A stretch of DNA of 64,000 bases from Sulfurimonas sp. HSL-1656. GTDB lineage: Bacteria; Campylobacterota; Campylobacteria; Campylobacterales; Sulfurimonadaceae. Position numbers and translations under genes: made by a program. Location of the stretch: assembly GCF_039645585.1 (NCBI RefSeq), contig NZ_CP147915.1, positions 2,108,001 through 2,172,000 of the forward strand. The letters are read 5' to 3'. The notes beneath the pieces are model-generated. The model was not told where the DNA came from and did not search any database. It saw nothing but the letters and a program-made list of their open reading frames with translations. Below, one piece after another: positions 34,395-43,760 of the stretch. The stretch's first letter is position 1. The number at the start of each line of letters is the position of its first letter.

Positions 34395-35066
34395 TTACGC
34401 TTGCATGAAACCCATTATACCTTTATCGCGCAGCTGTTCGAGACGCATCAGGAAGTAGTCGCGGCTTACTTCGATCGCGCCGAGGCTTTTGAGATGCTCC
34501 GTCGGTACCTGGGCATCGATCATTTCAAACCCGCGCGCCTTCAGATGCTCCACCAGGGCGGCAAATGCGGCCTTCGAGGCATCGCTGACATGGGCGAACA
34601 TCGATTCGCCGCAGAACATCCCACCGACCTCGACACCGTAAAGTCCGCCGACAAGCCGTCCCTCCTGCCACGCCTCCACAGAGTGCGCATGCCCCATGGC
34701 ATGCAGCACCTCATAGGCCTCGACCATCTCCGGCAGAATCCAACTCCCCTCCTGCCCCGGGCGCGGCGTCGTCGCGCAGGCCCGGACCACGTCGCCGAAG
34801 GCCGTATTGAAACGGATCTCGAAATGTTTCAGCCGTTTTCGCAGGGAGCGGCGCAGTACGAAGTCCTCAAGGTTGAGTATAAAGCGGGGATCGGGGGACC
34901 ACCACAAAATGGGGTCGCCTTTGCTGTACCAGGGGAAAATACCGCTGCGGTAGGCCAGCAGCAGCCGCGAGGGGGAGAGGTCGCCTCCGAAGGCGACAAT
35001 ACCGGACTCGTCGGCATCTCTCGGGTCGGGAAATGCCAGTTCGTAGCGGATCTGCTGCGGGATCAC
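34395..35066 (-). CDS. aat: Leucyl/phenylalanyl-tRNA--protein transferase
   Basis: Aat adds Leu or Phe to proteins with N-terminal Lys or Arg, turning them into ClpS/ClpAP substrates. The 223-residue protein shows GGDLSPSRLLLAYRSGIFPWY, WWSPDPRFIL, WILPEMVEAYEVLHAMGHAHSVE and GGLYGVEVGGMFCGESMF (parts of the known conserved blocks). The start is a GTG whose last bases form the clpA stop codon (GTGA), so it is coupled to clpA. Confidence 0.95.
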   Translation of the reverse strand: MIPQQIRYELAFPDPRDADESGIVAFGGDLSPSRLLLAYRSGIFPWYSKGDPILWWSPDPRFILNLEDFVLRRSLRKRLKHFEIRFNTAFGDVVRACATTPRPGQEGSWILPEMVEAYEVLHAMGHAHSVEAWQEGRLVGGLYGVEVGGMFCGESMFAHVSDASKAAFAALVEHLKARGFEMIDAQVPTEHLKSLGAIEVSRDYFLMRLEQLRDKGIMGFMQA

Positions 35067-37267
35067 ACCGCCGCCTCTTCCTCCGCATGCTCGTCGTACG
35101 TGAAAACGATCTCGTTTTTGTAATCGACGTGGACCTTTCCGCCCGCCTTCAGGCGGCCGAACAGCATCTCATTTGTGAGGGGATCTTTGATCTTCTCCTG
35201 AATGATACGCCCGAGCGGGCGCGCACCCATTGCTTTGTCATAGCCCATCTCAGCGAGATAACCGCGGGCCTTCTCGCCCAGGGTGATCGAAATGCCCTTC
35301 GGCGCCAGCTGCGAATTGAGCTCGACGATGAACTTGTCGACGATTCCCTCCACGATCTCGCGGTCCAGCGGTGCGAATTCGATAACGGCGTCGAGGCGGT
35401 TGCGGAACTCCGGCGTAAAGAAGGCCTTGAGCGCTTCGCCGCGGGCAAGGCTGCTGTCGGCATTGAAGCCCATGACGCTGCGCTCCGTCGCGCCGACATT
35501 GGAGGTCATGATGAGGATGACGTTCTTGAAGTTCGCCTTGTAGCCGTTGTTGTCCGTCAGCGTCGCATTGTCCATCACCTGGAGCAGCACGTTGATCAGC
35601 TCCGGGTGGGCCTTTTCGATCTCATCGAGCAGCAGCACCGTGTAGGGGTGCTTGCGGATCGCTTCGGTGAGCAGACCGCCCTGCTCATAGCCGACATAGC
35701 CCGGAGGCGCACCGACCAGTCTAGAGAGCGCATGCTTCTCCATGTACTCACTCATGTCGAAGCGCTCGAAATGGACCCCCAGCGTCTCCGCCAGGGACTT
35801 GGCCAGTTCGGTTTTCCCGACGCCCGTCGGGCCGGCGAAGAGGAACGACGCGATCGGCCGCTCTTCGGGATTGAGCCCGGCGCGGCTGCGTTTGATCGCC
35901 AGAGCGACCTTCTCGACCGCCGTATCCTGACCGATTACCCTGCTACGAAGGTCGCGCTCGAGGTGTTCGAGCCGCAGGGTGTCGTCTTCACAGACCTGCG
36001 AGGTCGGGATCCCTGTCATCTTCGCGATGACGTTTTCGATGTCAAGCGCCTCCACGACGTTACGGTCATGTTTTTTCAGATGGAACGATGCACCGGCCTC
36101 GTCGATAAGGTCGATCGCCACATCGGGCAGAAAGCGGTCAGAGATATACTTCTTCGCCAGCGTGACCGCCACTTCGAGCGCCTTGTCCTCGTAGGTGAGT
36201 TTGTGGTGCTTCTCGTACTTCGGACGCAGCCCTCTGAGAATCTCGATGCTCTCGGCCTGGCTCGGCTCGTCCACATCGATCTTGGCAAAGCGGCGGCTCA
36301 GCGCGCGGTCTTTTTCAAACACGTTGCGGTACTCGGCATAGGTCGTTGCCCCCATACACTTCATCGCCCCCGACGCGAGGGCCGGTTTGAGCTGGTTGGA
36401 AGCGTCCATGCTGCCGCCGTTGACGGCACCGGCGCCGACGAGCGTATGGATCTCGTCGATGAACATGATGGCGTTCTTGTGCGCCGTCACCTCATCGATC
36501 ACCCCTTTGAGACGTTTTTCGAAGTCACCGCGGTATTTCGTGCCCGCCAGCATCGCGCCGAGGTCCAGGGCGTAGACAGGGGCCTCTTCGAGCAGTTCGG
36601 GGACCTCCCCGTCCGCAATGCGCAGCGCCAGGCCCTCGGCGATGGCCGTTTTGCCGACGCCGGGTTCGCCAACGAGCAGGGGGTTGTTCTTTTTGCGACG
36701 GCAGAGCGTCTGCACGACCCGCTCGATCTCGTCCTGGCGCCCGATAACCGGGTCGATGCGTCCGGCACGGGCCTGCGCCACCAGTTCCACCGTGTACTTC
36801 TCGAGGTAGCTCTCTTCCGCGTCCGACACGGACTGGGGCTGCACATCCTTGTGCGAGATCACCTCCAGGACGTCGACACGGTTGATATCGCTCTCGAGCA
36901 GGACCTGGCAGGCGTAGGTGTGCTTCTCTTCATAGATCGCCGCCACGAGGTCGCCGACTTCCGCCTGCTGCTTCTGCGCACTCTGGATATGGCGGATCAT
37001 CTGGTCGATCATCCGCGAGAGCGCGACCGTCTCGAAGGGTTCCTGGGTTACGTCTTCGGGGAGGGGCTCCATCGTCATGGAGAGGTAACGGCTCACCATG
37101 GCACGCATGGACGCGACGTCGCCGCCGCACTCGCGGATAATCGCGATCCCCTCTTTGGAACCGAGCAGGGCATAAAAGACATGCTCGATCGTCAGGTATT
37201 CATGCCGCTGATCCTTGGCATACAGCAGCGCTTTTTGAAAGACGGCATTAAGTTCGGCACTGATCAT
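35063..37267 (-). CDS. clpA: ATP-dependent Clp protease ATP-binding subunit ClpA
   Basis: ClpA unfolds substrates and feeds them to ClpP. The 734-residue protein has an N-terminal Clp-N repeat domain (about 1-145) that docks ClpS. AAA+ domain 1 has Walker [11 protein letters not shown] and Walker [13 protein letters not shown]+ domain 2 has Walker [11 protein letters not shown], Walker [12 protein letters not shown] and a C-terminal helical cap. The middle insertion of ClpB/ClpC is absent, which identifies ClpA. Its ATG shares a base with the clpS stop (TAATG). clpP is not in the window. Confidence 0.96.
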   Translation of the reverse strand: MISAELNAVFQKALLYAKDQRHEYLTIEHVFYALLGSKEGIAIIRECGGDVASMRAMVSRYLSMTMEPLPEDVTQEPFETVALSRMIDQMIRHIQSAQKQQAEVGDLVAAIYEEKHTYACQVLLESDINRVDVLEVISHKDVQPQSVSDAEESYLEKYTVELVAQARAGRIDPVIGRQDEIERVVQTLCRRKKNNPLLVGEPGVGKTAIAEGLALRIADGEVPELLEEAPVYALDLGAMLAGTKYRGDFEKRLKGVIDEVTAHKNAIMFIDEIHTLVGAGAVNGGSMDASNQLKPALASGAMKCMGATTYAEYRNVFEKDRALSRRFAKIDVDEPSQAESIEILRGLRPKYEKHHKLTYEDKALEVAVTLAKKYISDRFLPDVAIDLIDEAGASFHLKKHDRNVVEALDIENVIAKMTGIPTSQVCEDDTLRLEHLERDLRSRVIGQDTAVEKVALAIKRSRAGLNPEERPIASFLFAGPTGVGKTELAKSLAETLGVHFERFDMSEYMEKHALSRLVGAPPGYVGYEQGGLLTEAIRKHPYTVLLLDEIEKAHPELINVLLQVMDNATLTDNNGYKANFKNVILIMTSNVGATERSVMGFNADSSLARGEALKAFFTPEFRNRLDAVIEFAPLDREIVEGIVDKFIVELNSQLAPKGISITLGEKARGYLAEMGYDKAMGARPLGRIIQEKIKDPLTNEMLFGRLKAGGKVHVDYKNEIVFTYDEHAEEEAAV

Positions 37268-37566
37268 TACGCTTCCTCCATCGTTGCCTTGAGCGGATAC
37301 CCATGCTCCCGCGCCAGACGGCTGACCTGCATCACTTTGGTCTCTGCCACCTCATAGGTGTAGACACCGCAGATCCCGCGGTCCTGGCGATGGATGTCGA
37401 GCATGATCTGCTCCGCTTCCTGATAACTCTTGTGAAAAATACTCATCAAAACCTCGACGACGAAATCCATAGACGTGTAATCGTCGTTGAGCAAAATCAC
37501 TTTATATTGTCCCGGTTCCTTGAGCAGCAGTTCACCCTCAAGTTCAAGCTCTCTTTTCGTACTCAA
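37267..37566 (-). CDS. clpS: ClpS adaptor protein
   Basis: ClpS delivers N-degron substrates (N-terminal Leu, Phe, Tyr, Trp) to ClpAP. The 99-residue protein shows YKVILLNDDYTSMDFVVEVL, with the DD pair that binds the substrate amino group, and the HRQDRGICGVYTYEVAETK segment. An N-terminal extension of about 17 charged residues is normal. It is the first gene of clpS-clpA-aat. Confidence 0.95.
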   Translation of the reverse strand: MSTKRELELEGELLLKEPGQYKVILLNDDYTSMDFVVEVLMSIFHKSYQEAEQIMLDIHRQDRGICGVYTYEVAETKVMQVSRLAREHGYPLKATMEEA

Positions 37567-37692
37567 ACATTGTCCTTAACACGTGCATTCCACTGCTTCT
37601 GCAGTGCAAAATGCATAAAACAGTCTTGTTCATTACTAACGTCAGTTAGATTAGCAGGGATTGTGTAAGCAACGACTTAAAAATGAAGATTA

Positions 37693-37721
37693 ACGGCAGA
37701 GGCCCCGAAAAGGCCTGCCGT
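37693..37721 (-). terminator. Terminator after the Rieske gene
   Basis: On the minus strand an ACGGCAGGCC / GGCC(T)CTGCCGT stem with one bulge follows the Rieske stop codon by 11 bases. It is trailed by a T-rich stretch ending TTCATTTTT, the form of an intrinsic terminator. It separates this unit from clpS, whose promoter must lie between here and 37566. Confidence 0.65.
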
Positions 37722-37731
37722 CCGGAGTGTA

Positions 37732-38445
37732 TCAGAGTTTGACGATGTCGCGGGTATAGTCGCGCATGGGCACCGTGACGGCATGTTCGCCCACCTTAGC
37801 TTTTGCCTGGCGCTTGCTGCCGAACTGCTCTTTGAGCTCGCGGCGGAAGCTTTGAAAAAATTCGTGGAACTTATCTTTGCCCAGCACGCCCACCGCCCAG
37901 AGGGTGTTGTCGCTGCCGACTTCAAGCACGATGGCCGCCAGCGGCTGCGGCGCCTTGCCCTCCTTGACGCGGCAGCCGTTGCCCGTATCGTAGACCGAGG
38001 TATGCCCGTCGCAGACGATATCGCCCTCAAAACGTTCGCCCGGATTGCGGAAGGTGATAAAACTGTCGTTTTTATTGATGTGCGTCAGCTGGTGCGGGCA
38101 GATGCCGCTGAAGGCGACGATCGTCCCCCCGCTTCCGACACCACCTTTCCAGATGTACTCGTTCCCGAACTCATCCGTCAGTGTGACATCCTTTGCCGCC
38201 GGTTTCGGCATTTTGACCAGCAGGCAGCTCGTGCCAGCATAGGGGTAGTTGAAGACATAGTTTTCACCTGTTTTCAGGGCATCGGCCTTCAGCGGTGCGC
38301 CGCTGTTGTCAACGAGCTGCACCCTGGCATAACGTTTGTAGAGCGACCCGTCCTTGGCCATCAGCGTCTGGCCGATCGTCGAGGGGTCGATCGCAATCAC
38401 GGCACCGGTGGCACCGACCACTTTTAAAAAATTTCTGCGTTCCAT
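37732..38445 (-). CDS. Tat-exported Rieske [2Fe-2S] protein
   Basis: This 237-residue protein starts MERRNFLKVVGATGAVIA, a twin-arginine signal. The Rieske domain (about 125-205) carries the ligand pairs CPH in FSGICPHQL and CDGH in VCDGHTSVYDTGNGC, that is C-x-H and C-x2-H. The extra Cys pair that forms the disulfide in high-potential bc1-type Rieske proteins is absent, which suggests a lower potential. I chose the ATG at 38445, where the Tat motif begins; the open frame extends upstream. It lies ten bases after the flavoprotein gene, so the two likely act together in the periplasm in electron transfer. Confidence 0.85.
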   Translation of the reverse strand: MERRNFLKVVGATGAVIAIDPSTIGQTLMAKDGSLYKRYARVQLVDNSGAPLKADALKTGENYVFNYPYAGTSCLLVKMPKPAAKDVTLTDEFGNEYIWKGGVGSGGTIVAFSGICPHQLTHINKNDSFITFRNPGERFEGDIVCDGHTSVYDTGNGCRVKEGKAPQPLAAIVLEVGSDNTLWAVGVLGKDKFHEFFQSFRRELKEQFGSKRQAKAKVGEHAVTVPMRDYTRDIVKL

Positions 38446-38455
38446 TCCTCTTCTC

Positions 38456-39820
38456 CTATGCGTTGAACATGTCGCGGTACATACCCTTGGCCCATTCCAT
38501 GAGCCCCCGACCGTTATTGATGCCGACACGGCCATCCCACGTCTCGTTGGCATAGACATTGGCAAAAGTGAAACGCTTGGCCTTGGCATCATAGGCGTAG
38601 GCGGCATTGATCGAGATGGCCAGAACCGGGTCGCTGGAAACGGCCGAGTAGCAGATCGTCAACGGGGACTCCCACGGTGTTTCGCCCCCGCCGTTGATCT
38701 TGGCGGCGATGCGCTTGGCGATATAGACCCCTTCCGTATTGGCCGTATTGCCGGATTTGCTAAAGCCCATCGGACGGACGTCACCGGCGCAGTAGATCTC
38801 CGGATGGCCGTTGGCTTCATAGGTCAGCACGTTGATGTCCGCTTCCATCTTGTTGAAGATACTGTCCTTTGCTACCCCGGCAACTTCCAGGATCTTGCCC
38901 CCGCGCACATGCGGATAGAACGCCGCATCCGCGAAGGGGATGACATCGTCGTATTCGGTCGTGATCTCTTTTTTGTCCAGATCGAACGCCGTGATCTTCG
39001 TACCGGGCATATACTCGATGTAATTCTTGTAGAGCTTTTCGAAAGCGGAGTGGAAGCCCTCGGCCTTGATCGTGACATCTTCGTTCTCATCGATCAGTAT
39101 CACCTTGCCCTCGATCCCCTCTTTTTTGAAATAATCGGCGATCAGGCAGGCACGCTCGTAGGGAGCGGGAAGGCAGCGGTAGTTGCCGCCGGGTACCGTC
39201 AGGATAAAGTTGCCCTCTTCGAAGTCCAGCACCTTGCTCCGCAGGGAAAGGTGTTCCGACCCCGGTTTGAAACCGGCCGGATACTCCGTCCGCAGCCGGC
39301 ATTCCAGCGCCGGGTCTTTCGTCCACCCGGAATAGTCGTAATCGACCCCCGGTGCCAGCACAAGATAGTCATAGGAAAGATCGCCGTCGCTTGTCATCAC
39401 AACCCGCTTGGTCTTGTTCACTCCGACAACGGTCGCGTTGAAAAAGGTATAGCCGTTTTCCCGTGCAGCCTGCAGGTAGTCATGCATCAAAAAGTCCAGT
39501 TCGACGGCATCCACCAGCCAGAGGTTGCTGACCGGGCAGGACATGAACTCGCTGCGCTGCTCGACCAGAACCACATCCGCATTCGGCGCATATTTCTTGA
39601 CGTATTTGGCTACCGTCAGGCCCGACCAGCCTCCGCCGACAACGACCACCCTCGGCGCATCGGTTTTGGGCAGCGGGGCCTGGGTACCGATCCCGACGCT
39701 TCCCTTGTTTTCGGCCTCACCCTCTTCCGGCGACAGCCCCATTTGCGAACACCCCGCGGTCCCCACCGCTACGGCGGCGACTCCGGACAGCTTGAGCAAC
39801 TCTCTTCGTGACAATCCCAT
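38456..39820 (-). CDS. FCSD/SoxF-like flavoprotein (sulfide dehydrogenase type)
   Basis: This 454-residue FAD protein is of the flavocytochrome c sulfide dehydrogenase flavoprotein family. It has a Tat signal (SRRELLKLSG) followed by Cys in GTAGC, a possible lipobox. The FAD-binding motif is VVVVGGGWSGLTVAKY. The two redox Cys are in FMSCPVSNLW and NYRCLPAPYERACL, and the FCSD C-terminal domain is present. The usual partner is a c-type cytochrome (FccA), but no haem CxxCH protein is encoded nearby; the Rieske protein takes that place. Predicted role: oxidation of sulfide or another sulfur compound in the periplasm. Confidence 0.82.
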   Translation of the reverse strand: MGLSRRELLKLSGVAAVAVGTAGCSQMGLSPEEGEAENKGSVGIGTQAPLPKTDAPRVVVVGGGWSGLTVAKYVKKYAPNADVVLVEQRSEFMSCPVSNLWLVDAVELDFLMHDYLQAARENGYTFFNATVVGVNKTKRVVMTSDGDLSYDYLVLAPGVDYDYSGWTKDPALECRLRTEYPAGFKPGSEHLSLRSKVLDFEEGNFILTVPGGNYRCLPAPYERACLIADYFKKEGIEGKVILIDENEDVTIKAEGFHSAFEKLYKNYIEYMPGTKITAFDLDKKEITTEYDDVIPFADAAFYPHVRGGKILEVAGVAKDSIFNKMEADINVLTYEANGHPEIYCAGDVRPMGFSKSGNTANTEGVYIAKRIAAKINGGGETPWESPLTICYSAVSSDPVLAISINAAYAYDAKAKRFTFANVYANETWDGRVGINNGRGLMEWAKGMYRDMFNA

Positions 39821-40006
39821 GCTTCTCTCCTTACAAAGTATGATGGCATTCTTAACCGTTTCCGGTAACGCCCCATTGTCACTTCTTCAACCTTAAAAAA
39901 CAGATAAACTATTATTGAAAGTAATATATTACATTTATAGTATTATATTTTGTTCAAATATATTTATTTTAATTATTGTTGTTTTTGAGAGGGTTGTCAG
40001 ACGGCT
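39821..40006 (-). promoter_or_regulatory. AT-rich gap with candidate promoter for the flavoprotein-Rieske operon
   Basis: This 186-base gap is far richer in A and T than its surroundings. On the minus strand TATAAT occurs at 39942-39947, about 122 bases upstream of the flavoprotein ATG, within a run of overlapping TATA-like words. It holds no open frame. The length of leader this implies is unusual and could hold regulation. Confidence 0.4.
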
Positions 40007-41683
40007 TCAGGACTCGAGAATAAGCCTGAACCCGACCGTTTCGCTGCGGTATGTAGGGATGTTGGAATCGCGGTAGGAGGGTGAAAGCCCCTCATCCTGG
40101 CTCTTGATGGAGCCGCCGCGGATGATTTTCATGGCGTCATTGTCCGAACCTGTTTTCTCCGCTTTGGTCGGGGCGCCCTTGTAATCGGCGGTTGCACCGT
40201 CCAGACACCACTCCGCCACGTTCCCGGCCATATCGAAGAGGCCGAAGGCGTTGGGCTGCAGCAAGCCGCGCGAATGCACGAAGCCGTGTGCGTTGGTCGC
40301 CATCCAGGCATACTGGGCGGCATTGGCAGCACTGTCTCCCCACGTATAGAGCGTATCACTTCCGGCACGGGCGGCATACTCCCACTCCGCCTCTGTCGGC
40401 AGGCGATACGTTTTGCCGGTGACCTTGCTCAGCCAGGCGGCGTAGGCCATCGCCTCTTCCCAACTCACAAATGCCACTGCGGCACTCTCGTTTTTGAGCA
40501 GTTTTTTCTTGCGGTACTTCGTCCCCGTTGCTTTCAAAAAGGCACTGTACTCCAGATTGCTGACTTCATAGGTACTCATTTTCAGACCGGCCTGGACCGT
40601 GACCATATGGACGGGCTTACTGTTGTCGAAACGGTCCGAACCCATCAGGTAGATCCCCTCCGGGATGGCCACCATCTCCGTAGGCTCATAATAGAGCGGT
40701 GCCGCATCCGCATTCTCGGTTCCGTTCGAGAGCGCCTTCTGCTCTGCTTTGAGGCGTGCCAGTTCCGCCTGCTGCACTTTGAGCTCGGCTTCCACCTTCT
40801 CAAGTTCCTTGTTCTTGGCGCTATCTGCAGCAGCGCTTTTTTCCTTGGCCTTGAGGGCATTGATCCGGCCTGTAGCTGTCTGGGTGTATGCAGAGTTGGG
40901 GTAGGCGATCAGAAAGGCTTCATACCCGACGACACTGTTTTTGGTCTCCGCGCGCTGCCACGCTTTGTCCGCAGGGGTCAACAGTTTGGACGGGACATTG
41001 AAATAGAAATCGGCAGCGGCGATCCGGGAGTGGACACCCGCTTTGGAGAGTTTGTCGGCCAGACTGTCCATATCGTCATGGCCGTTCCCCACGGCCCCCG
41101 TCACGTGGCCGAAGAGCGGTGAACTTGCCGCCTTGCCGTTCCAGCGTACCATGGAATCGGCCTCTTTGACATCCTTGATCGCGTCAAGAATCAGTTCGCC
41201 GTCGGTCGTATTGGGTTTGCCACTGTAGGCGAAAGCATCCACGAGTCCGATGCTGACACGGGGGGTGTGGCGCTGGAGTTTCTGCAGCAGAAAGTCGAAA
41301 CTGACTGCCGAAAGACGCAGCTGCGGCAGCCCTTCCAGCTTCATGCGCGCCGGCAGGATCCATGCCTGCGAATCGTGGACGATCATCCGTCCGCTGTAGA
41401 CAAGCGTGACGATAGCGTTCGGAGTGAGCTCCTTGTCAAAGCTACGGAAGGTCTTAATGAGTTCCGCGCGGTCAAGGTTGAAAGCCGTTACCGTCTTGAA
41501 GCCCTTTGATTTCAAAAACGACGCCAGCGCCTGGGCGGATGCCACTGCCTTGTCATCACCCGTCTCGGTGACGAGCCCGTTCGCGATCACCAAAGCGTAA
41601 CGCTTCTCGCTCTTCATCTGCTCTACGGTGGCGGAAAAGAGCAAAGAGGCACCCAGGAACAAAAAGAGGAAAAAAATACGCAT
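40007..41683 (-). CDS. Secreted pseudo-caspase / formylglycine-generating-enzyme-like fusion
   Basis: This 558-residue protein has a signal peptide (cleavage near LLFSA) and a caspase-like (peptidase C14) region at about 25-225. A coiled coil follows at about 285-315 (KNKELEKVEAELKVQQAEL), then a C-terminal FGE-sulfatase/SUMF1-type domain at about 330-555. The latter shows MVAIPEGIYLMGSD, YRLPTEAEWEYAARAG, GLFDMAGNVAEWC and the ending SETVGFRLIL. In the caspase part the His block reads VYSGRMIV instead of YSGHG, and the Cys block reads LVDAFAYSGKP instead of LDACR. Both catalytic residues are lost. Real FGE needs two Cys and Ca/Cu sites I cannot confirm, so it is probably a structural or ligand-binding domain. 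Start: ATG at 41683, six bases after AAGG. Confidence 0.83.
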   Translation of the reverse strand: MRIFFLFLFLGASLLFSATVEQMKSEKRYALVIANGLVTETGDDKAVASAQALASFLKSKGFKTVTAFNLDRAELIKTFRSFDKELTPNAIVTLVYSGRMIVHDSQAWILPARMKLEGLPQLRLSAVSFDFLLQKLQRHTPRVSIGLVDAFAYSGKPNTTDGELILDAIKDVKEADSMVRWNGKAASSPLFGHVTGAVGNGHDDMDSLADKLSKAGVHSRIAAADFYFNVPSKLLTPADKAWQRAETKNSVVGYEAFLIAYPNSAYTQTATGRINALKAKEKSAAADSAKNKELEKVEAELKVQQAELARLKAEQKALSNGTENADAAPLYYEPTEMVAIPEGIYLMGSDRFDNSKPVHMVTVQAGLKMSTYEVSNLEYSAFLKATGTKYRKKKLLKNESAAVAFVSWEEAMAYAAWLSKVTGKTYRLPTEAEWEYAARAGSDTLYTWGDSAANAAQYAWMATNAHGFVHSRGLLQPNAFGLFDMAGNVAEWCLDGATADYKGAPTKAEKTGSDNDAMKIIRGGSIKSQDEGLSPSYRDSNIPTYRSETVGFRLILES

Positions 41684-41805
41684 CATAAGCCTTGCAGGAA
41701 TATCAAATGCTTATATTATCTTTTCCTTAAGCTTACAATCTAATTAAATCTAACAACACATGTCCACTAACGACATTTGTGATACTCTTGCCGCACTTTA
41801 GAGTG

Positions 41806-43041
41806 TCACTCTGCCGCGGTAATGAAATCCCGGATAAGATCATCGGGGTTTTCCAGCCCGATCGATACGCGGATCAGCCCCGGTGTAATCCCGAGGAATG
41901 CCCGTTCATTGTCGCCGAAATCACTATAGATCGTCGACGCCATATGCAGCGCCAGGGTACGACTGTCGCCGATGTTGGCCGTGATCGTCACGAGTTTCGT
42001 TTTACGCAGAAAGGCATAGGCGGCCTCCGCACTGCCCATATCGATCGTCAGCAGGGGGCCGGTCCCGTTTGCAAACTGTGTCGTGTACCGGTCATGGTGG
42101 GGATGATCCCTCAGCACCGGGTGATTAACGTTCAGACCGGCCTCTTTGAGGGCGTGTGCGACCGTTTCGACACTCTCGACGATCCGGTTCAGACGCAGCG
42201 GAAGCGTCTCGAGGCCCAGCAGCGTCAGATAGCTGTTGAACGCCGACGGGCTCATGCCGAAGTCACGCATCGCCCGTTTTTTGCCGACCGCGACAAGGGC
42301 CATCGCCCCCATTTTGTCGATGAACTTGTGGATCGACGCATAGCGTGACGTTTTGAATTTGTCTTTGCCTTCGCTGATGGCACGGAAGACAGCGGCACCG
42401 CCGAGGGCCGAAGCGTTCCCTGCGATCAGTTTCGTCGTCGAATAGACAACGATATCCGCACCGAGTTTGAGCGGCTGAATGCTCAGCGGCGTCACGGTAT
42501 TATCGACCATCAGGGCGATCCCGTGGGCGTCGGCGATGGCCGCAACGGCCTGAAGGTCCGGCAGCCGCATGTTCGGGTTACCGACACTCTCGAGGAAAAT
42601 CAGCTTCGTCTTCGCATTGATAACGGATTCCACCTCTTCGAGGGCATCAACATCAAAAAAAGCGGTGCGGATACCGAAGCGTTTCAGGGTCTCCTCAAAA
42701 AAGGAGTATGTCCCCCCGAAGAGTCCGCCGATGCTGATGATCTCGTCCCCGCTCTCCAGCAGCGACATCACGGCCAGGGTCGTTGCGCCCATGCCCGAAC
42801 TTGTCGCAATAGCGCCGACGCCCCCTTCCATCTGTGCCAGGAGGCCCTCAAGTTTGCCGGATGTCGGGTTACCCACCCGGGCGTACAGCGGTTTTTTGAC
42901 GCTGCCGTCGAAAATCCCCTCTGCCGTCTCCGGGTCCCCGTATGCAAAGGCCGCCGAGTTGGCGATGACGGGTGATATGGCCCCCTCTTTCGCTCCCGTT
43001 CCCTGCACGAACTGTGTCGTAAACGCTTCAAAACGATTCAT
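41806..43041 (-). CDS. O-acetylhomoserine/O-succinylhomoserine sulfhydrylase family enzyme
   Basis: This 411-residue Cys/Met-metabolism PLP enzyme probably makes homocysteine from sulfide and an activated homoserine. Visible marks: YARVGNPTSGKLE, the SSGMGATTLA loop, MVDNTVTPLSIQPLKLGADIVVYSTTK with the PLP Lys (shown in part), and GNASALGGA. The family includes MetY, MetZ and cystathionine lyases; sequence style favours MetY/MetZ. It lies divergent to bioD and has a promoter at 43074-43079. Confidence 0.85.
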   Translation of the reverse strand: MNRFEAFTTQFVQGTGAKEGAISPVIANSAAFAYGDPETAEGIFDGSVKKPLYARVGNPTSGKLEGLLAQMEGGVGAIATSSGMGATTLAVMSLLESGDEIISIGGLFGGTYSFFEETLKRFGIRTAFFDVDALEEVESVINAKTKLIFLESVGNPNMRLPDLQAVAAIADAHGIALMVDNTVTPLSIQPLKLGADIVVYSTTKLIAGNASALGGAAVFRAISEGKDKFKTSRYASIHKFIDKMGAMALVAVGKKRAMRDFGMSPSAFNSYLTLLGLETLPLRLNRIVESVETVAHALKEAGLNVNHPVLRDHPHHDRYTTQFANGTGPLLTIDMGSAEAAYAFLRKTKLVTITANIGDSRTLALHMASTIYSDFGDNERAFLGITPGLIRVSIGLENPDDLIRDFITAAE

Positions 43042-43073
43042 TGCTTTAAACCTGTTGATTGTAGAATTGGCAC

Positions 43074-43079
43074 ATTATA
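43074..43079 (-). promoter_or_regulatory. -10 box of the sulfhydrylase gene
   Basis: The minus strand reads CTTTCAGC followed by TATAAT, 32 bases upstream of the metY-type ATG. It lies in the 54-base divergent gap shared with bioD, where a plus-strand TAGAAT at 43062-43067 is a candidate for bioD. Confidence 0.5.
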
Positions 43080-43095
43080 GCTGAAAGAGGTTTAG

Positions 43096-43737
43096 GTGGC
43101 GCAACACATTTTTATCACAGCGACCAATACGGAGATAGGCAAAACTTATACGACTCGGAAGCTGATGCACGCACTGAGCGCGCGTGGGCTGCGCATCGGC
43201 GTGATCAAGCCGATTGAAACCGGTGTTCAGAACCTCCCCGAAGACGGCACCCTGCTGCTGCAGGACCTCAAGCAGCTCAATCCCCAGGCGTGGGCGCTCG
43301 ACATCGACGATATCGTTCCCGTGCAATTTGCCTTGCCGGCCGCCCCCTATGTCGCCAGAGGGGACACACCCATCGACTGGGACGCCATCGACCGTGCCGT
43401 CGAGGCGATGGACGCGATCTGCGATGTCTGCCTGATCGAAGGGGCCGGCGGACTTCTCGTACCCGTTGATGCCGAAACGGATATGATCGACCTGATTCCC
43501 CGCTACCGTGCCAAGGCACTGCTCGTTGCCCACTGCCGTCTGGGCGGCATCAACGACCTGCGTCTCAGCCTCGAAGCGCTCGAACGGCGCGGCATCGCAT
43601 CCGAATGGGTATTGAATTGCCGGGAAGGCGATATGGGCTTCGATGAGACGTCCCGCCCCTGGTTCGATACGGCCGCACCCGGATGGCACCGTCTCGAAGA
43701 CGATATTGAGCAACTTTGCGACGCGCTTTTGCTATAA
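43096..43737 (+). CDS. bioD: Dethiobiotin synthase
   Basis: BioD closes the ureido ring of dethiobiotin from diaminopelargonate, CO2 and ATP. The 213-residue protein shows the P-loop variant TATNTEIGKTY at residues 8-18, VIKPIETG and the EGAGGLLVPVD motif. The start is a GTG with GAGG upstream; no ATG fits. The stop codon overlaps the -10 box of pyrB. No other biotin gene is in the window. Confidence 0.93.
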   Translation: MAQHIFITATNTEIGKTYTTRKLMHALSARGLRIGVIKPIETGVQNLPEDGTLLLQDLKQLNPQAWALDIDDIVPVQFALPAAPYVARGDTPIDWDAIDRAVEAMDAICDVCLIEGAGGLLVPVDAETDMIDLIPRYRAKALLVAHCRLGGINDLRLSLEALERRGIASEWVLNCREGDMGFDETSRPWFDTAAPGWHRLEDDIEQLCDALLL

Positions 43738-43738
43738 T
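43733..43738 (+). promoter_or_regulatory. -10 box of pyrB
   Basis: CTTTTGC followed by TATAAT overlaps the last codons and stop of bioD and sits 22 bases upstream of the pyrB ATG, giving a leader of about 15 bases. Confidence 0.6.
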
Positions 43739-43760
43739 TCTCCAAAAATAAAGAGGGTCT

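Noticed and set aside
40007-41683. Active metacaspase
   Set aside because: The His and Cys of the dyad are replaced by Arg and Phe at the expected blocks.
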